Shown here one piece after another: positions 23,373 to 32,524 of a DNA stretch of 64,000 nt. The notes beneath the pieces were generated by a model, which was not told the DNA's origin, made no database searches, and worked only from the letters and a program-made list of their open reading frames with translations. Numbering within the stretch: position 1 is the first letter of the stretch; each line of letters begins with the position of its first letter. The stretch covers positions 1 through 64,000 of the forward strand of contig NZ_JADLQX010000021.1 of NCBI RefSeq assembly GCF_015477605.1, read 5' to 3'. Position numbers and translations under genes: made by a program. The stretch is from Nocardia amamiensis. GTDB taxonomy: Bacteria > Actinomycetota > Actinomycetes > Mycobacteriales > Mycobacteriaceae.

Positions 23373-25241
23373 GTGCCACGGCGGACACTCGACTCATTGG
23401 TGACTCAGGTCGCCTCTGAGCTGATGGGTGTGGACGCCACGACCATGGTCGCCGCGACCGAGCGTGTGCTCGCGAAATTGGTCGAGTACTTCGACGTGGA
23501 CTTCAGTTACGTCCGACACACCGACCGTGAACGCCGGGCAACCGTGCTCGTCGCGGAGTGGCCGCACCGGCAGAACGTACCGGACCCCGACCCGCTCGGC
23601 GTGATCTATTTCGAGACCGCCGACCCCGTGTTCCGTGCGCTGGAGAACTCGACCGAGCCCTTGGTCGCGCGTCCGACCCCGCAGTTCGCCGACTACCAGG
23701 AGACGGTCCGCCGGGCCTCCGGTATCGCGGGAGTAACCTCCGCTGCCGTGCCGCTGCTGTCCCGGGGCGAGCCCACCGGCGCGCTCGGGTTCGTCAAAGC
23801 GGGCGATCGAGAATGGAGCAATCGCGAGCTCAACGTGCTGAAGGCGATCGCGGCGCTCTTCGCGCAATTGCAGGCGCGGGTCGTCGCGGAGGAACGGCTT
23901 CGATATATCGCGCTGCACGATGATTTGACCGGCCTGGCGAATCGACGCGCTCTGCTCGAGCATATGGAAGAACGACTACGCGCGGGCAGCCCCGGCCCAG
24001 TGGCCGCGTTTTTCCTCGACCTGGATCGCTTGAAAGCACTCAACGATTTCCTCGGTCACACCGCCGGGGACAACTTCATTCGCACGCTGTCGACGCGGTT
24101 GCGGGAAAACCTGGACCCGAACGACATGATCGCCCGGCTCGGCGGCGACGAATTCGTCATCGTTCCCGCCAAACCCATGGATGCGGTGGCCGCGGAGTAC
24201 GAGGCCAACCGCATCCAGCAGTTGATCGCCCGGCGCGTCACCGTGGGCGGCGAGTCCGTCAGCCGGGGCGCCAGCGTCGGGGTCGCGCTCGGCATTCCGG
24301 GTGAAACCACCGTCGCGGACGTGCTGCGCCGCGCCGATCACGCGCTGCTGTCGGCGAAATCGGGCGGTGGCAACGGAGTCGCGGTGTTCACCGACGCCAT
24401 GCGCGCCCAATTCGAGCTCCAGGACGATGTGGAGCTCAATTTGCGCGGCGCGGTATCGGACGGTTCGCTGCTGCTGCATTATCAGCCGGAGGTCGACCTG
24501 CGCACCGGCCGCATCGTCGCGCTGGAGGCGCTGGTGCGCTGGTTGCATCCGACCAGGGGATTATTGCCGCCCGCCGCGTTCGTCACCGTGGCCGAGGCCA
24601 CCAACCTGGCGGGTGAGCTGGGGCGCTGGGTCATTCGGTCGGCCTGCGCGCAGTTCGCGGAGTGGCGCCGCCGCGGGATGGCCGGGAACGTCGTGATGCG
24701 GATCAACGTCTCGCCGGTGCAATTGGTCAGCCTCGACTTCGTCGAACGGATCGAAGACATCTTGCGCCTTTTCGGCATCGACGGAAGCTCGGTGTGTCTC
24801 GAGATCACCGAGCACGTCGTGGTCCAGGATCTGGCCAGGACCCAGGTCACCTTGCGCGGACTGAAACGCATGGGCGTACAGATCGCCATCGACGACTTCG
24901 GCACCGGATACAGCTCGCTGTCGCATCTCAAAGCACTGCCGGTGGACGCGGTGAAGATCGATCGGGGCTTCGTCCAGCGCCTCGGCGCCAGCACCGACGA
25001 TCTGGCCATCGTGAAATCGATCATCGGCCTGGCCGGTTCCTTCGGGCTGGGCGTCGTCGGCGAGGGCGTCGAGACTGCGGTGGCGGCGCGCACCCTGGTG
25101 GGCCTCGGGTGCTACCGCGCGCAGGGGTTTCTCATCGCGCGGCCCATGCCGGCCGAACAGGTCGAAGCCCATCTCTCGGCGGGCCGGATTCCGCTCGACC
25201 TCGATCTGCCCCGGGCCGGTCGGGGGCTGCCCGCGCACTGA
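23373..25241 (+). CDS. GAF-GGDEF-EAL c-di-GMP enzyme (Rv1354c-like)
   Basis: A protein of 622 residues with a GAF sensory domain (1-165), a GGDEF domain (about 175-345) with an intact active site RLGGDEFVIV near residue 256, and an EAL domain (about 350-600). The EAL domain has LEALVRW near 384, NVSPVQL, the DDFGTG loop 6 region near 506, KIDR and GEGVET. Both catalytic sites look complete, so it may make and break c-di-GMP. The inhibitory RxxD site expected before the GGDEF motif reads DPND, so product inhibition there is probably absent. The GAF domain probably switches the balance. The GTG start follows a GGAGAC ribosome binding site, 17 bp after the ThiF fusion. Confidence 0.93.
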   Translation: MPRRTLDSLVTQVASELMGVDATTMVAATERVLAKLVEYFDVDFSYVRHTDRERRATVLVAEWPHRQNVPDPDPLGVIYFETADPVFRALENSTEPLVARPTPQFADYQETVRRASGIAGVTSAAVPLLSRGEPTGALGFVKAGDREWSNRELNVLKAIAALFAQLQARVVAEERLRYIALHDDLTGLANRRALLEHMEERLRAGSPGPVAAFFLDLDRLKALNDFLGHTAGDNFIRTLSTRLRENLDPNDMIARLGGDEFVIVPAKPMDAVAAEYEANRIQQLIARRVTVGGESVSRGASVGVALGIPGETTVADVLRRADHALLSAKSGGGNGVAVFTDAMRAQFELQDDVELNLRGAVSDGSLLLHYQPEVDLRTGRIVALEALVRWLHPTRGLLPPAAFVTVAEATNLAGELGRWVIRSACAQFAEWRRRGMAGNVVMRINVSPVQLVSLDFVERIEDILRLFGIDGSSVCLEITEHVVVQDLARTQVTLRGLKRMGVQIAIDDFGTGYSSLSHLKALPVDAVKIDRGFVQRLGASTDDLAIVKSIIGLAGSFGLGVVGEGVETAVAARTLVGLGCYRAQGFLIARPMPAEQVEAHLSAGRIPLDLDLPRAGRGLPAH

Positions 25242-25367
25242 ATCGCGGCAGCCGGACCGCACGCCCAGGTGGTACGGTCGGGCCGAATCGGCCGTTTTGC
25301 CTGTTCTTTCACAGCTGTTCATGTGTCGTTCGGCGCAGATAACCAGATCCGCTGCACGATCGGCGTC

Positions 25368-26495
25368 GTGCGCATAGTGCAGCTGGCGAACTTCTACGGC
25401 CCGCGTTCGGGTGGGCTGCGCACCGCGCTGCACCATCTGGGCGAGGGGTATGCCGCCGCTGGGCACGAGGTGGTGCTGATCGTGCCCGGTTCGCAGCGGT
25501 CGGAGGAGATCCTGCCCACCGGGGTCGTGCGGATCACGCTGCCCGCCTTGGCTATTCCATGGACCGGCGGCTACCGCGCCGCGGATCCGCGCCGGGTTGC
25601 CGACGTGCTGGCCGGGTTGCGGCCCGACGTGCTGGAGGTCTCCGATCGGCTGACGTTGCGCGGATTCGGTCGCTGGGCGCGGCGGCGCGACGTGACCGGC
25701 GTGATGATCTCGCACGAGCGCCTCGACCGGCTGCTCGGCCAGGTGCTGCCCGGTCCGGTGGCGCGGCGCTGCGCCGACGTGGCAAACCGGCATACCGCCA
25801 GCGAGTACGACATCGTCGTGTGCACGACGCGATTCGCCCGCGAGGAATTCCAGCGGATCGGCGCTTCGAACGTGGAACTGGTCCCACTGGGGGTGGATCT
25901 GGAGTTGTTCAGCCCGCAGCGGCGCGACCGCAGGCTGCGGGCCGATCTCGGGGTGCCCGGACATCCGCTGCTGGTGCACTGCGGCCGGTTGTCCGTGGAG
26001 AAACGAGTGGATCGCAGCATCGAGGCGGTCGGCGCGCTGCGCGAGGCGGGCATCGAGGCCCGCTTGGTGGTCGCGGGAGACGGTCCGCGGCGGGATGCCC
26101 TGCAGCGGCGGGCCCGGGCGCTGCCCGAGTTGGCCGGCGGGGTGCCCGCCGTGCATTTCACCGGTTTCATCTCCGATCGGGCGATGGTGGCGAAACTGCT
26201 TGCCACCGCCGATGTCTCGCTGGCGCCGGGCCCGCACGAGACGTTCGGGCTGGCCGCGCTGGAGGCGCTCGCGGCGGGCACGCCGGTGGTGGCCAGCCGA
26301 TCCTCGGCGCTGGCCGATATCGTGACCGCCGACTGCGGCGCGGTCGCCGCCGACCATCCGTCCGCGTTCGCGCAGGCGGTCACCGACGTGCTGGCCATGC
26401 CGCAGGCCGGGCGGCGCAGGGCCGCGCGCAGCCGCGCCGAGCAGTTCACCTGGCCGCGGGCCGTGGCGGGCATGCTCGCTGTGCTCGGCCGCTAG
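25368..26495 (+). CDS. mgtA: GT4 glycosyltransferase, GDP-mannose-dependent alpha-mannosyltransferase type
   Basis: About 375 residues. It starts VRIVQLANFYGPRSGGLRTA, close to M. tuberculosis MgtA (Rv0557). The GT-B C-terminal half has HCGRLSVEKRVDRSIEA and the GT4 signature HETFGLAALEALAAGTPVV near residue 290. MgtA-type enzymes transfer mannose from GDP-mannose onto a glucuronosyl or related lipid in the inner leaflet for glycolipid or lipomannan synthesis. GTG 25368 was chosen because it gives the conserved N-terminus; the longer frame from 25269 has no homologous pattern. It follows the c-di-GMP gene by 126 bp. Confidence 0.85.
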   Translation: MRIVQLANFYGPRSGGLRTALHHLGEGYAAAGHEVVLIVPGSQRSEEILPTGVVRITLPALAIPWTGGYRAADPRRVADVLAGLRPDVLEVSDRLTLRGFGRWARRRDVTGVMISHERLDRLLGQVLPGPVARRCADVANRHTASEYDIVVCTTRFAREEFQRIGASNVELVPLGVDLELFSPQRRDRRLRADLGVPGHPLLVHCGRLSVEKRVDRSIEAVGALREAGIEARLVVAGDGPRRDALQRRARALPELAGGVPAVHFTGFISDRAMVAKLLATADVSLAPGPHETFGLAALEALAAGTPVVASRSSALADIVTADCGAVAADHPSAFAQAVTDVLAMPQAGRRRAARSRAEQFTWPRAVAGMLAVLGR

Positions 26496-26523
26496 CCGTA
26501 CGCCACGCGGGGCCGAGCGCGGT

Positions 26524-27009
26524 TCAGCAGGCCGCCGGTTTCGACGGGCAGTTGAGGTGCACGTCGAGGACGCGGGCGCCGGGGCCTTCGGAGCCGAGCC
26601 GGTCGTGCTCGTTGACCAGGCGGCAGCTGCCCAGTGACAGACAGCCGCAGCCGATGCAGCCGGTGAGGTTGTCGCGCAGGCGGACCAGCTGGGTGATCCG
26701 GTCGTCCAGGTCGGCACGCCAGGCGGTCGACAGGGTCTCCCAGTCGCGCCGGGTGGGAGTGCGACCCTCGGGCAGCTGATCGAGGGCGGCCCGGATCTCG
26801 CTCAGCGGTATGCCGACGCGCTGGGAGATGCGGATGAAGGCAACCCGGCGCAGCGTCTCGCGAGCGTATCTCCGTTGGTTCCCGCTGGTGCGTCTGCTGG
26901 TGATGAGCCCTTCGCGTTCGTAGAAGTGCAACGCGGAGACCGCGACTCCACTACGCTCGGAGAGCTGGCCGGGGGTCAGCTCTTTCGCCCGCCAATCGGC
27001 TGTCGACAT
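26524..27009 (-). CDS. soxR: SoxR-type MerR regulator with 2Fe-2S cluster
   Basis: About 161 residues. The MerR helix-turn-helix is LTPGQLSERSGVAVSALHFY followed by EREGLI and NQRRY. A dimerisation helix follows. The CX2CXCX5C motif CIGCGCLSLGSC binds the redox 2Fe-2S cluster. In actinobacteria SoxR answers redox-active compounds rather than superoxide as such and controls a few oxidoreductase or transport genes. ATG 27009 is favoured over 27027 by the SoxR-like N-terminus. It is convergent with the glycosyltransferase and divergent from arcA. No obvious SoxR target sits next to it. Confidence 0.93.
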   Translation of the reverse strand: MSTADWRAKELTPGQLSERSGVAVSALHFYEREGLITSRRTSGNQRRYARETLRRVAFIRISQRVGIPLSEIRAALDQLPEGRTPTRRDWETLSTAWRADLDDRITQLVRLRDNLTGCIGCGCLSLGSCRLVNEHDRLGSEGPGARVLDVHLNCPSKPAAC

Positions 27010-27154
27010 GCACACTCCTCCAATCACCTCAACAATACTTCAGGTTAGGTGAGCCGGGAGGGGGATTCGGAACCACGGGCCTCAGTACTCGCAGAGGCGG
27101 CACAGCGGCAAAGAATTCCGTGCTCTCCGAGCCGTGGCGAACTACGGTCTGATC

Positions 27155-28444
27155 ATGGGAGCAGATGCTGTGTCCGCGCGGCGCGAGGGTCCGGACCCGC
27201 AGGGACCCGAGCAGGGCGATGCGCGCCTCGCGGTGACCTCCGAAGTCGGTTCGTTGCGCACGGTGCTGCTGCACCGGCCCGGCAACGAGCTGCGCAGGCT
27301 GACGCCGCGCAACAACGATCAACTGCTGTTCGACGGCATCCCCTGGGTGGAACGCGCCCAGCAGGAGCACGACACCTTCGCCGACGTCCTGCGCGAACGC
27401 GGCACCGAGGTGCTGCTGCTGCCGGACCTGCTCGCCGAGACGCTCGCGGTCAGCGGCGCGGCCCGCATCCAGGGCATCTCGGCCGCGGTCGACGCGCGCA
27501 GGCTCGGGCACACGCTGGCCGACGAGCTGGCCGCCTTCCTGCGCGGCGTCCCAGCCAGGGAATTGGCCGAGATCCTGATGGCGGGCATGACGTTCGACGA
27601 ACTGCCGTTCGGACCTGACGCCACCTCCCTGGTCCGCCGCATGCACCACGGCGCGGATTTCGTCATCGATCCGCTGCCCAATTTGCTGTTCACCAGGGAC
27701 TCCTCGTTCTGGGTCGGTCCGCGCGTCGCGATCACCTCGCTCGCGTTACCGGCCCGGAGTCGCGAGACTTCGCTCACCGATCTCATCTACGCCTTCCACC
27801 CCCGCTTCCTCGGCGTGCGGCGCGCCTACGAATCGCACACCGCTCCGATCGAGGGCGGTGACGTGCTGCTGCTGTCCGACGGCGTCGTCGCGGTGGGCGT
27901 CGGGGAGCGCACCTCGCCCGCGGGGGCGGAAGCATTGGCCCGCAGCCTGTTCGACGACGACCTGGCGCACACCGTGCTGGTGGTGCCGATCGCGCAGACC
28001 CGCGCGACCATGCACCTGGACACGGTGTGCACCATGGTCGACGCCGACGCGGTGGTGATGTACCCGGCGGTGCGGGACTCGCTGTGCGCGTTCACGATTC
28101 ACAAGGAGGACGACTACGGCGGACGGCAGGGGGGCGGCCGGGTCGCCATGCGCGGGCCCGACCCGTTCCTGCCTGCGGCCGCCGACGCGATGGGCATCGG
28201 CAAGCTGCGGGTGATCGACACCGGACTGGACGGCGTCACCGCAGAACGCGAGCAATGGGACGACGGCAACAACACCCTCGCCCTCGCCCCGGGCGTGGTG
28301 GTCGCTTACGAGCGCAACGAGATGACGAACGCCAGACTGGAGGACGCGGGCATCGAGGTGCTGCGCATTCCCGGTTCGGAATTGGGTTCCGGCCGCGGTG
28401 GACCCCGCTGCCTGTCCTGTCCGCTGTCCCGAGACGACGTGTGA
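27155..28444 (+). CDS. arcA: Arginine deiminase
   Basis: About 429 residues (GTG 27134 is an alternative start). The guanidine-hydrolase fold shows LHRPGNELRRLTP, NLLFTRDSSFWVG (metal/substrate Asp), IEGGDVLLLSDG (Glu-Gly-Gly-Asp), ATMHLDTVCTMVDAD (catalytic His) and the C-terminal nucleophile Cys in GPRCLSCPL. It converts arginine to citrulline and ammonia. The arcB and arcC genes are absent here, as in M. tuberculosis, where Rv1001 stands alone with pmt next. It is followed 7 bp later by a small GntR gene. Confidence 0.95.
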   Translation: MGADAVSARREGPDPQGPEQGDARLAVTSEVGSLRTVLLHRPGNELRRLTPRNNDQLLFDGIPWVERAQQEHDTFADVLRERGTEVLLLPDLLAETLAVSGAARIQGISAAVDARRLGHTLADELAAFLRGVPARELAEILMAGMTFDELPFGPDATSLVRRMHHGADFVIDPLPNLLFTRDSSFWVGPRVAITSLALPARSRETSLTDLIYAFHPRFLGVRRAYESHTAPIEGGDVLLLSDGVVAVGVGERTSPAGAEALARSLFDDDLAHTVLVVPIAQTRATMHLDTVCTMVDADAVVMYPAVRDSLCAFTIHKEDDYGGRQGGGRVAMRGPDPFLPAAADAMGIGKLRVIDTGLDGVTAEREQWDDGNNTLALAPGVVVAYERNEMTNARLEDAGIEVLRIPGSELGSGRGGPRCLSCPLSRDDV

Positions 28445-28451
28445 GTACGCC

Positions 28452-28811
28452 ATGTTCACCATCACGGTGTCGCACGATTCGGCTGTGCCGCCCTACGAGC
28501 AGCTGCGCCTCGGCATCATCGCCCAGGTGCGGTCCGGCGAGCTGACGGCCGGGACCAAGATCCCGACCGTCCGTGCGCTGGCCGCCCAGCTCGGCCTCGC
28601 CCCGAACACGGTGGCGCGGGCCTACCGCGAGCTGGAGGCAGACGGAGTGGTCGAGACCAGGGGCAGGCAGGGGTCGTTCATCGCGTCGTCGGGCGACCCG
28701 ACGCGGGACGTGGCGGGGCGGGCCGCCACCGCGTACGTCGCGACGGTGCGCCGGTTGGGGCTGGACGACGACGCTGCGCTGCGCTACGTGCGGGCGGCGT
28801 TGGATGCCTGA
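28452..28811 (+). CDS. Small GntR-family regulator (YtrA type)
   Basis: This 119-residue protein has a GntR winged helix in the first 75 residues: PPYEQLRLGIIAQVRSGELT, KIPTVRALAAQLGLAPNTVA, RAYRELEADGVVETRGRQGS. It ends in a short helical tail (YVATVRRLGLDDDAALRYV), as in the YtrA subfamily, instead of a large effector domain. YtrA regulators usually control ABC transporter genes, none of which is next to it. The ATG lies 7 bp behind arcA, so the two are co-transcribed. It ends 1 bp before the convergent pmt gene. Confidence 0.9.
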   Translation: MFTITVSHDSAVPPYEQLRLGIIAQVRSGELTAGTKIPTVRALAAQLGLAPNTVARAYRELEADGVVETRGRQGSFIASSGDPTRDVAGRAATAYVATVRRLGLDDDAALRYVRAALDA

Positions 28812-28812
28812 C

Positions 28813-30438
28813 CTACCGCCAGCTGGGCAGCCAGAGGTGGTCGTGCCAGTTGCTCGGTGTGATCGGCAAGGCGGTGAGGATGGGCCACAGCCAGATGAAG
28901 TTGGCGATCACCAGCCCGAGATACAGGCACACCGCGAGCAGGCCGAGGCTGCGCCGTTCGCTCGGCGGCGCGGACAGGTAGGTCCCGGCGGGGCTGCGCG
29001 GCACCGGGCTCGGGCGCGCCGGGCCCAGAATGTCGCCGAGCACCAGCGCCACGCCCATTACCAGGAATGGAGCCATCGGGACGGCGTAGAAGTAGTACAT
29101 CTGCCGGTCCAGCGTGGCGAACCAGGGCAGCAATGCCGCGCCATAGGCGACCAGCACCGCGCCGTAGCGCCAGTCACGCCGGACCACGGCGCGCCACAGC
29201 ATCCAGGCAAGCACCGGAACCGCGATCCACCAGAGGGCGGGCGTCCCGATCAGCATCACGGCCTTGACACATTGGGTCTGGCCACAGCCGGTGACGCCGC
29301 TGTCGGCGTAGTAGTACAGCATCGGGCGCAGGCCCATCGGCCACGTCCATGGCTTGGACTCCCAGGGGTGATGATTGCCCGCCGAGTTGGTCAGCTCGGT
29401 GTGGAATTCCAGCGACCTGGCGTTGAAGTACCACAGCGAACGCAGGGCACCCGGCACCACGTGCGACCAGAACCCGCCGGTGCCGATCGCGTCCGTCGGA
29501 GCCGATGGATTGCCCGGCATGTACCGGTACACTCCGGTCTCGCTGGCGAACCAGCCCCAATAACTTGCCAGATAGACCCCGAGCGGCACGAGTACCAGCG
29601 CGTAGAGCGCCGGACCGATATCGCGAACGCTGACGCCGAGCCAGGGGCGGCGGACGCGATAGGCCCGCCGTGCCGAGAGGTCGAAGTAGACGCTCAGCAG
29701 GCCGAAGGCGGCGATGAAATAGATGCCGGACCACTTGGTTCCGCAGGCCAGCCCGAGCAGCACACCCGCACCGAAGCGCCACCAGCGCACCCCGAGGCGC
29801 GGCCCCCAGTCCGTCACGCCGATCCGGCCCTCGGCGTCCGCCCTGGCGATCCGGGCGCGGACCTCGTCGCGGTCGACGATGAGACAACCGAAGGCGGCGG
29901 TCACGAACAGCGCCATGAAGATGTCCAGCATGCCGATGCGGGACGAGACGAAGGTGAGCCCGTCGGCGATCAGCAGGATGCCCGCGATCGCGCCGATCAG
30001 GGTGGAGCGCGCCAACCGGCGCACGATCCGGATCACCAGCAGCACCAGCACGGTTCCGGCGATCGCGGCGGTGAAGCGCCAACCCCAGCCGTTGTAGCCG
30101 AACATCGCCTCGCCGATCGCGATGAGCTGCTTGCCGACCGGCGGGTGCACCACCAGGCCGTAGCCGGGATTGTCCTCTACCCAGCCGCCGGTCAGCATCT
30201 GCCAGGCCTGCGGAGCGTAGTGCTTCTCGTCGAACACCGGGGTGCCCGCGTCGGTCGGATAGTTGAGCATCGTGAACCGCGTCACCGCCGCGATCGCGGT
30301 GAGGAACGCCGTCACCAGCCACCCCCGCAACCGGTCGGTCGGCCCGAAGTCGGGCGCGGGCCGCAGCGGCGCCGGACTCGACCAGGAGGGCACGGTCCCG
30401 AACCGTGCGGTCGCACGCTGGTCGGTCACCTGAGTCAC
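28813..30438 (-). CDS. pmt: Protein O-mannosyltransferase (GT39)
   Basis: About 541 residues with about ten membrane helices. The first luminal loop has the catalytic acidic pair in TPVFDEKHYAPQ. ISKIGMLD-like SSRIGMLDIF, GLACGTKWSG and the HHPWESKPWTWP segment are all typical of actinobacterial PMT. The enzyme transfers mannose from polyprenol-phosphate-mannose to Ser/Thr of exported proteins in the plasma membrane. GTG 30438 (or 30429) gives the usual start; a long open frame continues upstream but has no meaning. It is divergent from rsmI, as Rv1002c is from Rv1003. Confidence 0.93.
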   Translation of the reverse strand: MTQVTDQRATARFGTVPSWSSPAPLRPAPDFGPTDRLRGWLVTAFLTAIAAVTRFTMLNYPTDAGTPVFDEKHYAPQAWQMLTGGWVEDNPGYGLVVHPPVGKQLIAIGEAMFGYNGWGWRFTAAIAGTVLVLLVIRIVRRLARSTLIGAIAGILLIADGLTFVSSRIGMLDIFMALFVTAAFGCLIVDRDEVRARIARADAEGRIGVTDWGPRLGVRWWRFGAGVLLGLACGTKWSGIYFIAAFGLLSVYFDLSARRAYRVRRPWLGVSVRDIGPALYALVLVPLGVYLASYWGWFASETGVYRYMPGNPSAPTDAIGTGGFWSHVVPGALRSLWYFNARSLEFHTELTNSAGNHHPWESKPWTWPMGLRPMLYYYADSGVTGCGQTQCVKAVMLIGTPALWWIAVPVLAWMLWRAVVRRDWRYGAVLVAYGAALLPWFATLDRQMYYFYAVPMAPFLVMGVALVLGDILGPARPSPVPRSPAGTYLSAPPSERRSLGLLAVCLYLGLVIANFIWLWPILTALPITPSNWHDHLWLPSWR

Positions 30439-30669
30439 GCCCCCGATCGTATGCTGTAGCGCCTCGCTCCTCCGCCTGCCCGGGTATTCCGGCCGTGCTG
30501 TCGGGTGGCGCGAGATCGAGATCGGTTGTTGCGTACTCCGCGTCGGCGAAGGAACACGCTCGTGGGCTGCTGTTGAGGGCACAGTGGGGTAGGTCCGACG
30601 TGTTCGGGTAGGCGTGCGGGGAGGGTCGCTTGGGCCGGTGGATACGCTGACCGGCGGGGATTGCGCGAA

Positions 30670-31536
30670 ATGGATGGGAGTGCGGTGGCGGACGAGGTGA
30701 CGGCAGGCGGGTTGGTACTCGCGGCGACACCGATGGGTGATGTCGGCGATGCCTCGCAGCGCTTGCGCGAAGCGCTGGCGACGGCGGATGTCGTCGCCGC
30801 CGAAGACACCCGCCGCACCAGGTCGCTGGCCAAGGCGCTCGACGTGGAGATCACCGGCCGGGTGGTCAGCTTCTACGACCATGTGGAGACGGCGCGGATC
30901 CCGATGTTGCTGGAGGAGATCGCCGCCGGTCGGACCGTGCTGCTGGTGACCGACGCCGGTATGCCGTCGGTCAGTGACCCCGGCTATCGGATGGTGGCGG
31001 CCTGCGTCGAGCGCGACCTGCCGGTGACCTGCCTGCCCGGCCCCTCGGCGGTGACCACGGCGCTGGCCTTGTCGGCCCTGCCGGTGGAACGGTTCTGCTT
31101 CGACGGATTCGCGCCACGCAAATCCGGCCAGCGCCGGGAATGGTTGCGTACCTTGGCCGCAGAACCGCGCGCCTGTGTCTTCTTCGAGGCGCCGCACCGA
31201 CTCGCCGACTGCCTGGCCGACGCGGTCGAGATTCTCGGACCGGATCGTCGCGCGGCCGTCTGCCGGGAGCTGACCAAGACCTACGAGGAAGTGGTCCGCG
31301 GCACCCTGGCCGAACTGGCGGCCTGGGCGGTTGAGGGCGCGCGCGGCGAGATCACCGTGGTTCTGGCGGGCGCTCAGCCGGTTGCGGCCGACCCCACCGA
31401 GCTGGTCGGCGCGGTCGAATCCCTCACCGCCAGCGGCCTCCGCCTCAAGGACGCCTGCGCCGAAATCGCCTCCGTGCACGCCGTTTCCCGCCGCGAACTC
31501 TACGACGCGGTCCTCACCGCCCGCCGCGGCTCGTAA
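30670..31536 (+). CDS. rsmI: 16S rRNA 2'-O-ribose C1402 methyltransferase
   Basis: About 288 residues of the SAM-dependent tetrapyrrole methylase fold. LVLAATPMGDVGDASQRL (RsmI-type start), VVAAEDTRRTRSLAK, VTDAGMPSVSDPGYRMV (SAM site), CLPGPSAVTTALALSALP and ELTKTYEEVVRGTLAEL are all family patterns. The enzyme methylates the ribose of C1402 in 16S rRNA, tuning the P site. GTG 30685, with GGGAG just upstream, is a good alternative start. It is divergent from pmt by 231 bp. Confidence 0.95.
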   Translation: MDGSAVADEVTAGGLVLAATPMGDVGDASQRLREALATADVVAAEDTRRTRSLAKALDVEITGRVVSFYDHVETARIPMLLEEIAAGRTVLLVTDAGMPSVSDPGYRMVAACVERDLPVTCLPGPSAVTTALALSALPVERFCFDGFAPRKSGQRREWLRTLAAEPRACVFFEAPHRLADCLADAVEILGPDRRAAVCRELTKTYEEVVRGTLAELAAWAVEGARGEITVVLAGAQPVAADPTELVGAVESLTASGLRLKDACAEIASVHAVSRRELYDAVLTARRGS

Positions 31537-31762
31537 CAGGCGCGGCTGGGCGACGTCCGTTCTCCCGTGTCCGGCCGCGTGGAGGCTGAGCGGTCGCAGG
31601 TCGAGCGAACGCTGTGGCCGCCGCGCGACGGTCGCGGTCGGACGTAGCCCGTCCGCAGCCTGCGCCGGGCGAAGACGAGGGGAGGCTGCCGCCCAGCTGC
31701 TCCACGTCTCGGTGGCGCGCCTCATGTGTGCCTGAGGGCCTGCGCGGGGCAAGATCGTCGGT
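31537..31762. repeat. Gap with partial copy of a degenerate GC repeat
   Basis: No gene fits here. Positions 31646-31692 contain GTAGCCCGTCCGCAGCCTGC and GCCGGGCGAAGACGAGG, which resemble the tandem units at 42684-42875 (GTCCGCAGCCTGCGCTGGGC and relatives). It is a dispersed repeat family near gene ends. Confidence 0.5.
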
Positions 31763-32515
31763 ATGACTTCTCTGGAGAGCAAGGCCACGACGTTTCTCGG
31801 ATTGCATGTGCCGGGGGATCCGGGAGTATTCCCCACGGTATGGGATGCCTGGTCCGCGAAAGTCGCGGTGGAAGCCGGTTTTTCGGCCTTGACGGTCGGC
31901 AGTCATCCGCTGGCCGATTCGATCGGGCGCGGTGACGGGGAAGGGATGACCTTCGACGAGTCGATGACCCGGGTGCGACAGATCACCGCGGCGGTGGACG
32001 TCCCGGTGTCGGTCGACATCGAGTCCGGCTACGGGCTGGAGCCGGTGCGGCTGATCGAGGGCCTGCTCGAGGCGGGCGCGATCGGACTCAATATCGAGGA
32101 CACCGTGCACAGCGAGGGCAAACGGCTGCGCGCCGGGCAGGAGCATGCCGACCTGGTGCACCGGTTGCGCGAGTCCGCCGACGCCGCGGGCGTGCGGGTG
32201 GTGATCAATGCGCGCACCGACCTGTTCCTGCGCCAAGACGGCGACGCGGCCGACCGCGTAGACCGTGCCATCGAACGCCTGAAGCTGGCCGCCGAGGCGG
32301 GCGCGGACGTGCTGTTCCCGGTGGGCCGCCACGCCGACGCCGACATGCGCCGTCTGACCGGCGAACTGCCGCTGCCGGTCAGCGCCACCGTGCTCCCGGA
32401 TCTGGCCGAGAAGGCGGCCCTCGCCGATCAGGGCGTCGCCCGCATCACCTTCGGGCCGTTCCTCCAGGCCGCTTTGACCACGGAGACCAACCGCCTGCTC
32501 GATCGCTGGAAGTGA
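31763..32515 (+). CDS. Isocitrate lyase/PEP mutase superfamily enzyme
   Basis: The 250-residue TIM-barrel protein has FPTVWDAWSAKVAVEAGFSA, VSVDIESGYG (metal Asp and substrate loop), GLNIEDTVH (metal Glu), INARTDLFL and VLFPVGRHAD. It lacks the KKCGH motif of isocitrate lyase, so it belongs to the oxaloacetate hydrolase, carboxy-PEP mutase or methylisocitrate lyase-like branch. It cleaves or rearranges a small alpha-oxyacid using Mg2+. ATG 31763 has the best context. It stands alone and is convergent with the following TetR gene (9 bp). Confidence 0.87.
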   Translation: MTSLESKATTFLGLHVPGDPGVFPTVWDAWSAKVAVEAGFSALTVGSHPLADSIGRGDGEGMTFDESMTRVRQITAAVDVPVSVDIESGYGLEPVRLIEGLLEAGAIGLNIEDTVHSEGKRLRAGQEHADLVHRLRESADAAGVRVVINARTDLFLRQDGDAADRVDRAIERLKLAAEAGADVLFPVGRHADADMRRLTGELPLPVSATVLPDLAEKAALADQGVARITFGPFLQAALTTETNRLLDRWK

Positions 32516-32524
32516 GCCCGGCGG

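Noticed and set aside
28573..30459. Long plus-strand frame opposite to pmt
   Set aside because: Antisense of a clear O-mannosyltransferase; Pro/Arg/Glu/His-rich composition typical of GC-rich shadow frames.
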